Source: JAFTYO01 sp045644765
GTDB taxonomy: Bacteria; Pseudomonadota; Alphaproteobacteria; RF32; CAG-239
Length of the DNA stretch: 15,297 nt
NCBI GenBank assembly: GCA_045644765.1
Contig: JAZRHM010000031.1
Coordinates: 1 to 15,297, forward strand
Direction of reading: 5' to 3'
This document shows positions 6,265-13,424 of this stretch, piece by piece. Position 1 is the stretch's first letter, and every line of letters begins with the position of its first letter. The notes below the pieces were generated by a model. The model was not told the DNA's origin, made no database searches, and saw nothing but the letters and a program-made list of their open reading frames with translations. Both the position numbers and the translations under genes were made by a program.

Positions 6265-8244
6265 ATGAATAACCGTCGTTTTAGAGCACCTCTTATTTTT
6301 GATGCTGAAAAGTTTTCCAGATTTTACAAAAAAACTGATGAAATTAAAATTAAAAATTACAAATTGGGATTTATAATAAAATCTCTGTATGTTTTTTTGT
6401 TATGCGCTATTGATATGGTGTTATTCGCATCATCAGGTAGTATGACAGTTTTTAATAATAGCTTTTTTCCATCATTTGAAATAGTTATGATGTTATTTAT
6501 ATTGTTGGTTGTTTCATTTGGAGTTATAGGGGCTTGTTATAAGAAAATCACAATTCAAAATATTATATGTTGTTTTGTTACCTTTTTATTTATAATTGCC
6601 TTGTTTAATCAATTTTATCAACTGGATCCAAATGCAACTTTTGCTCATATGTTTTTAGGTAGTAATGCAAAACAAGGATGGGCAATCTTATATATAGGTT
6701 CTCATATAATTATAGCATTATTACTAACCGGTATATTTGCTTTCTTTTTATTTAATTTTTCAGAAAAAGTGTTTGCCGGGTGTGTTGCTGTATTAGCTAT
6801 TTCCTTTTTAGTTATACTACAGAAAGATACTTTACATACTAAATATGAACATGATTTTATTGAACTCTCAAATACTAAATTAACTTATAAACCTGAGGAA
6901 AAAAGCAGAAGATTTATATATATAATGCTTCCCAATTTGTCATCTTATAAATATTTTTCTACAATTAAAAGACCGTTATCAGATGAGGCAATGTCGTTAA
7001 TTACCGGTTTTTATGCTAAAAATAATTTTGAAGTATATCCTAATGCCTTTGTTGAAAACATAGATCCATTTATGAATGTTGTTCAGTCTGTAAATACATT
7101 TAGTAATTTGTATCCTGATGATCATACACTTAATCATATGATTTTGCAGAAATATTGGAAGTTTTTTAATGTAAATGATGAATATGTTTTCCTTAAAAAC
7201 AACCAATTATTTGGAAGTTTCAGAAAAGCCGGATATAATATTTCGGCATATAAGTCTAGAGGCATTGATATGTGCCATGTAAATTATGAACTTAATGTTG
7301 ATAGATGTATGGAAAAAATAAATAGTCCGGTTAATATTTATGGTAGCGGTATGCCGGCAATTGATAGATTGCAGCTATTCTTTGCAGAATGGCTTAATTC
7401 AATGAATATATTCAGTTTGAAACCTTTGTATCATATTTTAGACGTATTCTCTGCTCCTGATAATTTGCCTCTTATTGGTATAAATTACAATAATCTGTAT
7501 GTGATTAATTCGATTAAAACGTTTGATATATTAGCGGAAAATATTATATCAGATGTAGGTAAACAAGCCTATTTTGTATATGCTGATATTCCTTCTAATA
7601 TGTTTATTTATGATGAATTTTGTAATATAAAACCTCGAGAAGATTGGGTTAGTGCAGAAAAGTTACCATGGGTTAATAACGATTATGTAACATTAAAACA
7701 AAACTCGTATATTGATCAAACAAAATGCTTATATGGTAAATTGCAAGAATTTTTAGATAAATTAAATAAAAATCATGTACTAGATGATGCAATTTTAATT
7801 ATTAACGGAATTAGCTCCAACCATAATTTTGAAAGTAGGATATTTGATAGTGTGACAGACAGTTTTATTTATGATAAGATGGTGTCATTAGCGATTAAAA
7901 CACCTATATCAAACAAATTTAAGCTGAATAATGATATATGCTCAACTAAAGATATTCTTCATAAAGCCTTATTCAATGTACAAGACATAAGTTGTAACAA
8001 TATAGAAGATTTTGGTATTAGGGGAAGTTTAAAGGATGAATTGTTATATAGACTTACATCATTAGATGAACCTATTGAAAATATGAAAAATAATATTGGC
8101 AGATTTGATCTTTGGTATAAAAAATGGCTCAATATAAATGATAAAAATAATCAAGATATAGAAGTTTATAGAAAAGAAGAAGATTTGTTCAGTAATGATA
8201 TTGATGATGAAGTTCCTATAATTGATAACGAAATTTTACAGTAA
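6265..8244 (+). CDS. Five-TM membrane protein with periplasmic, apparently degenerate sulfatase-like domain
   Basis: This 659-residue protein has about five membrane segments (34-54, 71-92, 98-117, 139-163, 168-186). A basic N-terminus inside puts the remaining 470 residues in the periplasm. That domain has the layout of membrane-anchored sulfatase/alkaline-phosphatase-fold proteins (LtaS, PbgA/YejM type): RRFIYIMLPNLSS (215-227) as the first core strand, AYFVYADIPSNMFIYDEFC (435-453) where active families have a PH-x-P-Y/F motif, a helix with YGKLQEFLDKL, then DDAILIINGISSN (507-519) where metal-binding GDHG is expected. Both His-bearing motifs are lost, and no clear Thr/Ser nucleophile is seen. 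It may be a structural or sensory pseudo-enzyme. yejE starts 15 bases after the stop. The fold is inferred from motif order only; otherwise call it an unknown membrane protein. Confidence 0.5.
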   Translation: MNNRRFRAPLIFDAEKFSRFYKKTDEIKIKNYKLGFIIKSLYVFLLCAIDMVLFASSGSMTVFNNSFFPSFEIVMMLFILLVVSFGVIGACYKKITIQNIICCFVTFLFIIALFNQFYQLDPNATFAHMFLGSNAKQGWAILYIGSHIIIALLLTGIFAFFLFNFSEKVFAGCVAVLAISFLVILQKDTLHTKYEHDFIELSNTKLTYKPEEKSRRFIYIMLPNLSSYKYFSTIKRPLSDEAMSLITGFYAKNNFEVYPNAFVENIDPFMNVVQSVNTFSNLYPDDHTLNHMILQKYWKFFNVNDEYVFLKNNQLFGSFRKAGYNISAYKSRGIDMCHVNYELNVDRCMEKINSPVNIYGSGMPAIDRLQLFFAEWLNSMNIFSLKPLYHILDVFSAPDNLPLIGINYNNLYVINSIKTFDILAENIISDVGKQAYFVYADIPSNMFIYDEFCNIKPREDWVSAEKLPWVNNDYVTLKQNSYIDQTKCLYGKLQEFLDKLNKNHVLDDAILIINGISSNHNFESRIFDSVTDSFIYDKMVSLAIKTPISNKFKLNNDICSTKDILHKALFNVQDISCNNIEDFGIRGSLKDELLYRLTSLDEPIENMKNNIGRFDLWYKKWLNINDKNNQDIEVYRKEEDLFSNDIDDEVPIIDNEILQ

Positions 8245-8259
8245 TATAAAGAGGAAATC

Positions 8260-9276
8260 ATGAGCCCAATGTTGGCAACAAAAATAAACGCATTCAAAAG
8301 AAATAAAAGAGCTTTTGTTGCGTTTGTTTTGTTTATAATAATCTTTATTGTATCACTTTGTTCAGAATTTTTAGCTAACGATAAACCACTTATTATAAAA
8401 TATAAAGGTGAAGTGTATTTTCCCATATTTAAAAATTATACAGATGAGTTTTTTGGCGGAGATTTTCCTACGCCAGCTGATTATAAAGATCCTATCATTG
8501 TATCAAACATAAACAATAATGGCTGGATGATTATGCCACTTATCCCGTTTTCATATAATACAGTAGATTATGAAATAGACATGCCAGCACCTTCATCTCC
8601 TGATAAAATTCATTGGCTCGGTACAGATGATGAGGGAAGGGATATTGTAGCCAGAGTTTTATATGGTATAAGATTATCAGTAATATTTGCATTTATTTTA
8701 ACATTTTTTTCTTCAATAATAGGTATTTTTGCCGGTGCTGTTCAAGGATATTTCGGAGGCAAGACTGATATTATAATGCAGCGTTTCATTGAAATTTGGG
8801 AATCTTTACCACAACTGTTTATTTTAATTATAATAGCAAGTCTGTTTATTCCGAGTTTTTGGACTATCTTGCTGATTTTAATGTTTTTTTCTTGGACTTC
8901 TTTAACATCAATGGTAAGAGCGGAATTTTTAAGAACGCGGAATTTTGAGTATGTAAAAGCGGCAAAAGCTTTAGGAGTAGATGATTTTAGAATAATTTTC
9001 AAACATATTATGCCAAATGCTTTAGTTACAAGTGTTACATTTATTCCGTTTATTTTATCGGAATCTATAGTAGCTTTAACTTCGCTTGATTTTTTAGGAT
9101 TAGGATTATCTTCAGATTATCCGTCTTTAGGTGATTTGGTTCGTCAAGGAAAAGATAATTTACAAGCACCTTGGATTGGTATTACAATTTTTATTGTTTT
9201 ATCAGGATTATTGAGTATGCTTATTTTTATTGGAGAAGGCATCAGAGATGCTTTTGATACGAGGAAGATAAAATGA
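8260..9276 (+). CDS. yejE: Peptide/microcin C-type ABC transporter permease YejE
   Basis: This 338-residue inner-membrane permease is one half of the channel of a YejABEF importer for oligopeptides. A first membrane segment (19-38) is followed by a periplasmic insert (40-118), as is usual for YejE. Then comes the family motif HWLGTDDEGRD (118-128) and five more hydrophobic segments. The cytoplasmic EAA loop that docks the ATPase is at 230-253, with the key Gly at G239 and the closing H249 and P252. The start has AGAGGAAA in good position. The next gene, yejF, overlaps by ATGA, so the two are translationally coupled. The usual partners YejA (binding protein) and YejB (second permease) are not next to it; they must be encoded elsewhere or this system is altered. 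Confidence 0.9.
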   Translation: MSPMLATKINAFKRNKRAFVAFVLFIIIFIVSLCSEFLANDKPLIIKYKGEVYFPIFKNYTDEFFGGDFPTPADYKDPIIVSNINNNGWMIMPLIPFSYNTVDYEIDMPAPSSPDKIHWLGTDDEGRDIVARVLYGIRLSVIFAFILTFFSSIIGIFAGAVQGYFGGKTDIIMQRFIEIWESLPQLFILIIIASLFIPSFWTILLILMFFSWTSLTSMVRAEFLRTRNFEYVKAAKALGVDDFRIIFKHIMPNALVTSVTFIPFILSESIVALTSLDFLGLGLSSDYPSLGDLVRQGKDNLQAPWIGITIFIVLSGLLSMLIFIGEGIRDAFDTRKIK

Positions 9277-10847
9277 AAAAAATCATAGAAATAAAAGACT
9301 TATCTTTATCGTTTAAATCTAATAATCAGGAAGTTTTCCATGCATTAAAAGATGTAAATCTTGATTTGTATAAAGGCGAAATTTTAGGAATTGTCGGAGA
9401 AAGCGGTTCGGGGAAATCTGTGACAGCTTTATCTGTTCTTTCTTTGCTTCCAAATAATAAAGTGATTTATTCTAACAAATCTTCTATTAAATTTGAACAA
9501 AAAGAACTGTTGGCAGCAGATAACGCTTTATTAAATGAAATTAGAGGAGGGAAAATAGGGTTTATTTTTCAAGAGCCTATGTCATCATTAAACCCATTAC
9601 ATAAAATCGGTGACCAGATTGCAGAAAATATTGTATTACATCAAAAATTAAATATCAAACAAGCAAAAGAAAAAACTTTAGAATTATTAGATATTGTAGG
9701 AATAAAAGATGCTCAAAATCGTTATAATGCATATCCTTTTGAACTTTCAGGCGGACAACGTCAAAGGGTTATGATAGCTATGGCAATAGCCAATAATCCT
9801 AAGGTATTAATTGCTGATGAACCGACAACAGCGCTTGATGTAACAATTCAAGAACAGATAATTAATTTATTGCTTGATTTGAAAAAACGTTTTGAAATGT
9901 CTGTTATATTCATAAGTCATGATTTACAATTAGTCAGAAAGATTGCAGATAGAATTGTTGTTATGCATAATGGAAAAATAGTAGAAGAAAACAGGGCTGA
10001 ATGTATCTTTAATAGCCCACAACATGCTTATACTAAAAAATTAATTTCATCGACTTTATCTTTGAAAAACAAAGATAAAATGAAAAAAGAAAAAATAGCT
10101 GATATAAAAAATGTTACAGTAGAATATACAATAAAAAAGAACTTATTTGGAAAAAGTATACAAACGTTAAAAGCGCTTAATGACGTATCTTTTAGTTTGT
10201 ATAAAGGCGAAACATTGGGAATTGTTGGAGAAAGCGGTTCAGGTAAAACAACATTGGGAATGTGTTTTGCTCGTCTCATTAAATGCCAAGGAAAAATAAG
10301 TCTAAACAAAGGTTTAACAGAAAAAGAATTTAGAAAAACAGTACAAATAGTATTTCAAGATCCTTATAATTCACTAAATCCACGGTTAAATATATTCCAG
10401 ATTGTTTCAGAAGGTCTTAAAATACATTTCCCGAATTTAAGCCAAGATGATTATGAAAAGAAAGTTGTAACCATCTTAAATGATGTCGGATTAGGCGAAA
10501 CAGATTTATATAAATATCCTCATGAGTTTTCCGGAGGTCAGCGACAGAGAATTGCCATAGCACGAGCTTTAATATTAAATCCTGAGATTGTAGTTTTGGA
10601 TGAGCCGACATCAGCTCTTGATATTACTGTTCAGGCTCAGATTGTTGATCTTCTTAAAAAGCTGCAACAAAAATATGATATGACTTATATTTTTATCTCA
10701 CATGATATGAGAGCTATCAAATCAATTTCAGATAGAATAGCCGTTATGAAAGATGGTAAGATTTTAGAAATAGGAAAAAGCTCTGATATTTTATCAAATC
10801 CTCAAAAACAATATACAAAAGACTTGATAAGAGCTTCATTGTTATAA
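9273..10847 (+). CDS. yejF: Peptide ABC transporter ATPase YejF (two fused nucleotide-binding domains)
   Basis: This 524-residue cytoplasmic protein has two complete ABC ATPase domains in tandem and powers the YejE-containing importer. Domain 1 has Walker A GESGSGKS (42-49), Q-loop Q100, signature LSGGQ (158-162), Walker B ending in E183 and switch H216. Domain 2 has GESGSGKT (319-326), Q362, FSGGQ (419-423), E444 and H477. All catalytic residues are present in both, so both sites should hydrolyse ATP. Each domain ends with the oligopeptide-family C-terminal extension (SPQHAYTKKLI and NPQKQYTKDLI). The ATG overlaps the yejE stop by 4 bases. No hairpin terminator is visible in the 166 bp after the stop. 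Confidence 0.95.
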   Translation: MKKIIEIKDLSLSFKSNNQEVFHALKDVNLDLYKGEILGIVGESGSGKSVTALSVLSLLPNNKVIYSNKSSIKFEQKELLAADNALLNEIRGGKIGFIFQEPMSSLNPLHKIGDQIAENIVLHQKLNIKQAKEKTLELLDIVGIKDAQNRYNAYPFELSGGQRQRVMIAMAIANNPKVLIADEPTTALDVTIQEQIINLLLDLKKRFEMSVIFISHDLQLVRKIADRIVVMHNGKIVEENRAECIFNSPQHAYTKKLISSTLSLKNKDKMKKEKIADIKNVTVEYTIKKNLFGKSIQTLKALNDVSFSLYKGETLGIVGESGSGKTTLGMCFARLIKCQGKISLNKGLTEKEFRKTVQIVFQDPYNSLNPRLNIFQIVSEGLKIHFPNLSQDDYEKKVVTILNDVGLGETDLYKYPHEFSGGQRQRIAIARALILNPEIVVLDEPTSALDITVQAQIVDLLKKLQQKYDMTYIFISHDMRAIKSISDRIAVMKDGKILEIGKSSDILSNPQKQYTKDLIRASLL

Positions 10848-10902
10848 ATATCCCCCTTTAGAATATAGTCACTATTATACATAATAAACATTATGCGACA
10901 AA

Positions 10903-10911
10903 TGATATAAT
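10903..10911 (+). promoter_or_regulatory. Possible extended -10 promoter of the ADP-ribosylglycohydrolase gene
   Basis: TGATATAAT is a perfect extended -10 element (TG-N-TATAAT) with no good -35 box. It would give a leader of about 95 bases before the ATG at 11014. The AT-rich leader shows no recognisable riboswitch. Confidence 0.4.
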
Positions 10912-11013
10912 ATTTATATAACTCCCCTTTATTCATAAAAAATGATTTTTATTGAAAATAAAAAAATAACATGTTAATCATGCAAATATGAACTTTTGGG
11001 AGATTTATTTACA

Positions 11014-11841
11014 ATGTACGGTGCTATCTTAGGTGATATCATAGGTTCCAGATTTGAATTTAATAATATTAAATCAAAAGAATTTAAGCTTTTTGATAAC
11101 ACTTGCCAATTTACAGATGACACAATTTTAACATGTGCTGCAGCCGATTGGATTGTTAATGGCGCCTCTCCTGAAGAAAAACTGGTATTTTGGGCTAATA
11201 AATATATTAGCAGGACACATTTCGGGCGCCCTGCCTTCTCTCCCGGATTTATGAATTGGGTATCCGGTGATAACAGAAAACCATACCAAGCTAAAACAAA
11301 CGGGTGTTTAATGCGTGTGAGCCCTATTGCATTTTTTGAAAAAAACACAAAAAAAGCTATTGAAAAAGCTGTAGAATTTACATCAATAACACACAATCAC
11401 GATGAAAGTATTAATGCTGTAATAGCTTATGTAAAAATTATACATTCTGTCATATCCGGTTGTTCTAACGATAAAATTATAAAAATCGGAGAAGAACACG
11501 GGTATAATTTTATATCAGATGTTGATACTGAACGGCAAAAAATGGATAAGTTTTATTTTAGTTGCAATAAAACTTTTGCTCCGGCCATTGTGTGTGTATT
11601 GGAGGCTAAATCTTATGAAGATGCAATCCGCAATGCTGTTTCTTTAGGCGGAGACAGTGATACCCTCGCCTGTATTGCCGGTGCTGTTGCGGAAGCAAAG
11701 TTTGGAATACCTGAAAACATTGCTAAACAAGGAATTGAATTTTTAGATAATGATATTAAAATGACACTATCAGCGTTATATAACGAGGAGCAAAATAAAT
11801 ATAAAATTTATGAAATAGCAAAAAATAAACTGCAAAGATAA
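11014..11841 (+). CDS. ADP-ribosylglycohydrolase family protein (DraG/ARH type)
   Basis: This 275-residue cytosolic hydrolase belongs to a family that removes ADP-ribose from modified proteins or small molecules using two Mg ions. Both metal-binding motifs are intact: FTDDT (33-37) after the N-terminal GAILGDIIGSRFE, and GGDSDT (212-217) near the C-terminus. Other family marks are TNGCLMRVSPIAF (95-107) and ITHNHDES (125-132). The ATG at 11014 is chosen because the protein then begins MYGAILGD, as in the family; GGGAG lies about 11 bases upstream. An in-frame TTG at 10996 would add only six poorly conserved residues. The gene is alone, between yejF and tRNA-Ser. The substrate cannot be told from sequence, and no matching ADP-ribosyltransferase is nearby, so a DraT/DraG nitrogenase role is not supported. 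Confidence 0.9.
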   Translation: MYGAILGDIIGSRFEFNNIKSKEFKLFDNTCQFTDDTILTCAAADWIVNGASPEEKLVFWANKYISRTHFGRPAFSPGFMNWVSGDNRKPYQAKTNGCLMRVSPIAFFEKNTKKAIEKAVEFTSITHNHDESINAVIAYVKIIHSVISGCSNDKIIKIGEEHGYNFISDVDTERQKMDKFYFSCNKTFAPAIVCVLEAKSYEDAIRNAVSLGGDSDTLACIAGAVAEAKFGIPENIAKQGIEFLDNDIKMTLSALYNEEQNKYKIYEIAKNKLQR

Positions 11842-11870
11842 ATAATTATGCAAAAAATAAAAAAAATGTA

Positions 11871-11899
11871 TTGACGTAGGCCAAAAGATAATATAAATA
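11871..11899 (+). promoter_or_regulatory. Probable promoter of tRNA-Ser
   Basis: TTGACG (11871-11876) is close to the consensus -35. A TATAAATA stretch supplies the -10, best as TAAATA (11894-11899) at 17-base spacing. It ends 17 bases before the tRNA 5' end. Confidence 0.6.
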
Positions 11900-11916
11900 T
11901 ACTTCTCAGTTACCAT

Positions 11917-12004
11917 GGAGCGTTGGCAGAGTGGTAATGCAGCGGATTGCTAATCCGTCATCGTGAATAGCGATGCATAGGTTCGAGTCCTATACGCTCC
12001 GCCA
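11917..12004 (+). tRNA. tRNA-Ser (anticodon GCT)
   Basis: This 88-nt class II tRNA includes an encoded CCA. The acceptor GGAGCGT pairs with ACGCTCC. The anticodon stem GCGGA/TCCGT holds the loop TTGCTAA with anticodon GCT (codons AGC/AGU). It has the long variable arm typical of Ser and the T-arm ATAGGTTCGAGTCCTAT. Its last 19 bases are repeated exactly at 13103-13121. Confidence 0.95.
11986..12004 (+). repeat. tRNA-Ser 3'-end direct repeat, left copy (attL-like)
   Basis: AGTCCTATACGCTCCGCCA, from the T-arm to CCA of tRNA-Ser, recurs without mismatch at 13103-13121 in the same orientation. This is the usual form of an attachment site created by integration at a tRNA 3' end. Confidence 0.7.
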
Positions 12005-12012
12005 AATTGGAC

Positions 12013-12040
12013 AAGTCGCTTAAAATAGCGACTTTTTCTT
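12013..12040 (+). terminator. Intrinsic terminator after tRNA-Ser
   Basis: The 8-bp stem AAGTCGCT / AGCGACTT around loop TAAAAT is followed by a T tract, 8 bases after the CCA. Confidence 0.85.
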
Positions 12041-12207
12041 TTATTTTCAATTACTTATGGTGGTTCGAATGTTGTACAGGAAAATGAGCTTGTCTCGATC
12101 AATAATCGAACCGGCAATGAGATAAGCACTTGGCTTTATTATGTTTCATATTTTTGACGCTGTTTGAAAGTCTTGCGGACACTCGAATTTTTTAAGGCAA
12201 ATTTTTG

Positions 12208-12236
12208 TTGCACTAAAAAGAATAATTTTGTACGAT
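12208..12236 (+). promoter_or_regulatory. Possible promoter of the GNAT gene
   Basis: TTGCAC (12208-12213) and TACGAT (12231-12236) are exactly 17 bases apart, 26 bases before the ATG at 12263. The gene appears to have its own promoter inside the candidate island. The rest of 12041-12207 shows no gene. Confidence 0.5.
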
Positions 12237-12262
12237 ACAAGAAAGCATCAAAGGAGAAAACC

Positions 12263-12826
12263 ATGTTAAAAATGCCAGATAAAATTAGATCAGAACGGAT
12301 TGTTTTGGAACGGCCAATTCAACCCACATTTAAGTTGGCTGAAGAAATTTTTGAAAAAGTTGATCTGTCTCGCAAAACTTTGCGTGAATGGTTATCTTGG
12401 GTAGATGGCACGAAGCGTCCGGAAGATAGATACAGTTGGCTGGTTAATGGTGCACAAAAAAATTGGGAAACAGGTGAAGGCTACGCTTATCTGATAAGAG
12501 ATAAAAAGACGCACGCTCTTTTAGGCGTAATTGATTTGGTGGATTGCAGTGAAAAACATAAATCTGCTGAAATCGGTTACTGGCTCAGTGATGATGCTGT
12601 TGGCCGTGGTTATATGACAGAAGCAGTACAAGCTTTAGAGACCACTGCTTTCAAAAAGGGTCTGAATCGTATTGTTATTAGAACCGACACAAAAAATGTC
12701 CGTTCTGATAATGTGCCCAAACGGTGTGTCTATAACCTAGAAGGAACATTACATTCTTGCAAGTGGGATGCAGTGCATAAAAGATTTGCAGATATTCATG
12801 TTTGGGCCAAATTAAAAGCTGAATGA
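12263..12826 (+). CDS. GNAT N-acetyltransferase, RimJ/RimL-like
   Basis: This 187-residue cytosolic enzyme is predicted to transfer acetyl from acetyl-CoA to an amine; the substrate is unknown. It opens with IRSERIVLERP, as RimJ/RimL relatives do. The core strand EIGYWLSDDAVGRGYMTEAV (103-122) holds the acetyl-CoA pyrophosphate loop G114-R-G116-Y. The late motif NVRSDNVPKRCVYNLEGTL (145-163) matches the family's N-x-x-S-x-N-V-P/A-K pattern, although Gly-Phe after RC is replaced by Val-Tyr. The ATG at 12263 is chosen for AAGGAG 6 bases upstream; the frame is open 33 codons further but those residues do not fit. Base composition is less AT-rich than neighbouring genes, and the gene sits between tRNA-Ser 3'-end repeats, both suggesting acquisition by transfer. 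Confidence 0.85.
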   Translation: MLKMPDKIRSERIVLERPIQPTFKLAEEIFEKVDLSRKTLREWLSWVDGTKRPEDRYSWLVNGAQKNWETGEGYAYLIRDKKTHALLGVIDLVDCSEKHKSAEIGYWLSDDAVGRGYMTEAVQALETTAFKKGLNRIVIRTDTKNVRSDNVPKRCVYNLEGTLHSCKWDAVHKRFADIHVWAKLKAE

Positions 12827-12907
12827 GATGCAGAACAAAAGAAAGGTTAAAATTCAAGCTGAAAATCAATAGTATTAGTTCCCATTATGCACAGAATCGC
12901 CCGCCAT

Positions 12908-12934
12908 AAAAAAACACCTTTTAGGTGTTTTTTT
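12908..12934. terminator. Strong bidirectional terminator after the GNAT gene
   Basis: A perfect 12-bp stem, AAAAAAACACCT / AGGTGTTTTTTT, with loop TTT. It is 81 bases after the GNAT stop and, read on the minus strand, lies directly after the decayed tRNA-like 3' end at 12965-12945. Confidence 0.85.
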
Positions 12935-12944
12935 TTGCGTTTAA

Positions 12945-12965
12945 GGAGTGTATGGAACTCGAACC
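12945..12965 (-). repeat. Decayed, inverted tRNA-Ser 3'-end fragment
   Basis: On the minus strand this reads GGTTCGAGTTCC followed by ATACACTCC, against GGTTCGAGTCC and TATACGCTCC in tRNA-Ser. It differs by small insertions or deletions and one substitution, and lacks CCA. As at the real tRNA genes, a terminator hairpin follows (12934-12908). It is opposite in orientation to the exact copy at 13103-13121. Confidence 0.5.
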
Positions 12966-12981
12966 GATAGGAATGCTAAGG

Positions 12982-13007
12982 AAAAAAGCAAGTGACCTTG
13001 CTTTTTT
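12982..13007. terminator. Strong palindromic hairpin / bidirectional terminator
   Basis: A perfect 11-bp stem, AAAAAAGCAAG / CTTGCTTTTTT, with tetraloop TGAC. No gene ends next to it on either strand, so it is probably a relic of the repeated element. Confidence 0.75.
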
Positions 13008-13102
13008 CTCTGCAAATTCTTTGTAACATCTTAACGAGCAAGGGATGTGATAACGACCGATGCGAGTTTAGATGCCTAAGAGCCCGAGCCGTGAAACGGC
13101 GT

Positions 13103-13121
13103 AGTCCTATACGCTCCGCCA
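13103..13121 (+). repeat. tRNA-Ser 3'-end direct repeat, right copy (attR-like)
   Basis: An exact 19-base copy of the tRNA-Ser 3' end with CCA but no tRNA body before it. It is preceded by the hairpin GCCGTGAAACGGC (13088-13100) and the GC-rich AGAGCCCGAGC, and followed by a terminator at 13132. It therefore keeps a tRNA 3' end plus a tRNA terminator. Confidence 0.7.
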
Positions 13122-13131
13122 CTAATAGTTT

Positions 13132-13158
13132 AAGTCCTTGTTCGAAGGACTTTTTTTT
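13132..13158 (+). terminator. Intrinsic terminator after the tRNA-Ser fragment
   Basis: The stem AAGTCCTT / AAGGACTT around loop GTTCG is followed by eight or more T. It may be the original terminator of tRNA-Ser, displaced about 1.1 kb by the insertion. Confidence 0.8.
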
Positions 13159-13387
13159 GTACCATTTTTCAGCCATTTTTAACAGCACGTCACCAAAGTC
13201 CGGCAAAGATGTGCGTTGTGTTGATATTTCTATGATTGGAGAGTTTTTAATACCTAAAGATGTAGGTTTCGGGTGCTAATTTGATTAAATCATGGAATCT
13301 GAATCTGATAGATTGTTTGGTCCTGTCAGAAGATGATGAAATTGTAATATAAATATTTTCAATTGTATCATCTATCATTATTTAATT
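13159..13387. other. Non-coding stretch without a supported gene
   Basis: Between the island's right end and the next terminator there is no reading frame with a ribosome binding site or recognisable protein. On the minus strand a short open frame (about 13276-13160) reads like protein, including LPDFGDVLLKMAEKW, but it lacks a start and runs into the terminator and tRNA fragment. It may be a gene remnant. An imperfect inverted repeat (GATGATGAAATTG at 13332-13344 against CAATTGTATCATC at 13360-13372) precedes the hairpin at 13388. Confidence 0.5.
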
Positions 13388-13410
13388 AAGCCCCTTTAAG
13401 GGGCTTTTTT
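13388..13410. terminator. Terminator hairpin downstream of the minus-strand Cys-rich gene
   Basis: The stem AAGCCCC / GGGGCTT is followed on the + strand by a run of T. It lies 15 bases beyond the stop of the minus-strand gene. Its best T tract is on the + strand, where no gene precedes it; the minus-strand tract is only TTAATTAAAT. Confidence 0.7.
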
Positions 13411-13424
13411 ATGAATATTAATTT

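Larger units (their letters stand above)
12005..13121. mobile_element. Candidate mini-island downstream of tRNA-Ser
   Basis: About 1.1 kb lies between the exact 19-bp direct repeats of the tRNA-Ser 3' end. It holds one gene, a GNAT acetyltransferase that is visibly less AT-rich than the genes to its left, plus three strong hairpins and a decayed inverted tRNA-Ser 3' fragment. There is no integrase, relaxase or transposase, so this is either the residue of a larger element, an element mobilised in trans, or one of the small tRNA-fragment repeats seen at tRNA-Lys that gained cargo. The boundaries are visible in the sequence; mobility is inferred. Confidence 0.4.

Noticed and set aside
10996..11013. 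A TTG start six codons upstream of the ADP-ribosylglycohydrolase
   Set aside because: GGGAG overlaps this region and serves the ATG at 11014, where the family's MYGAILGD begins.
11014..11841. A DraG-type nitrogenase regulator
   Set aside because: The catalytic motifs fit the wider ADP-ribosylglycohydrolase family, but there is no DraT or nitrogen-fixation gene nearby to support that specific role.
12976..13206. A minus-strand frame with a protein-like segment (LPDFGDVLLKMAEKW)
   Set aside because: It begins at TTG without a ribosome binding site and then translates a terminator and a tRNA fragment. At most it holds a gene remnant.
12992..13279. A 95-residue + strand frame
   Set aside because: It translates a hairpin, the tRNA-Ser fragment and its terminator, with no start signal and no known domain.
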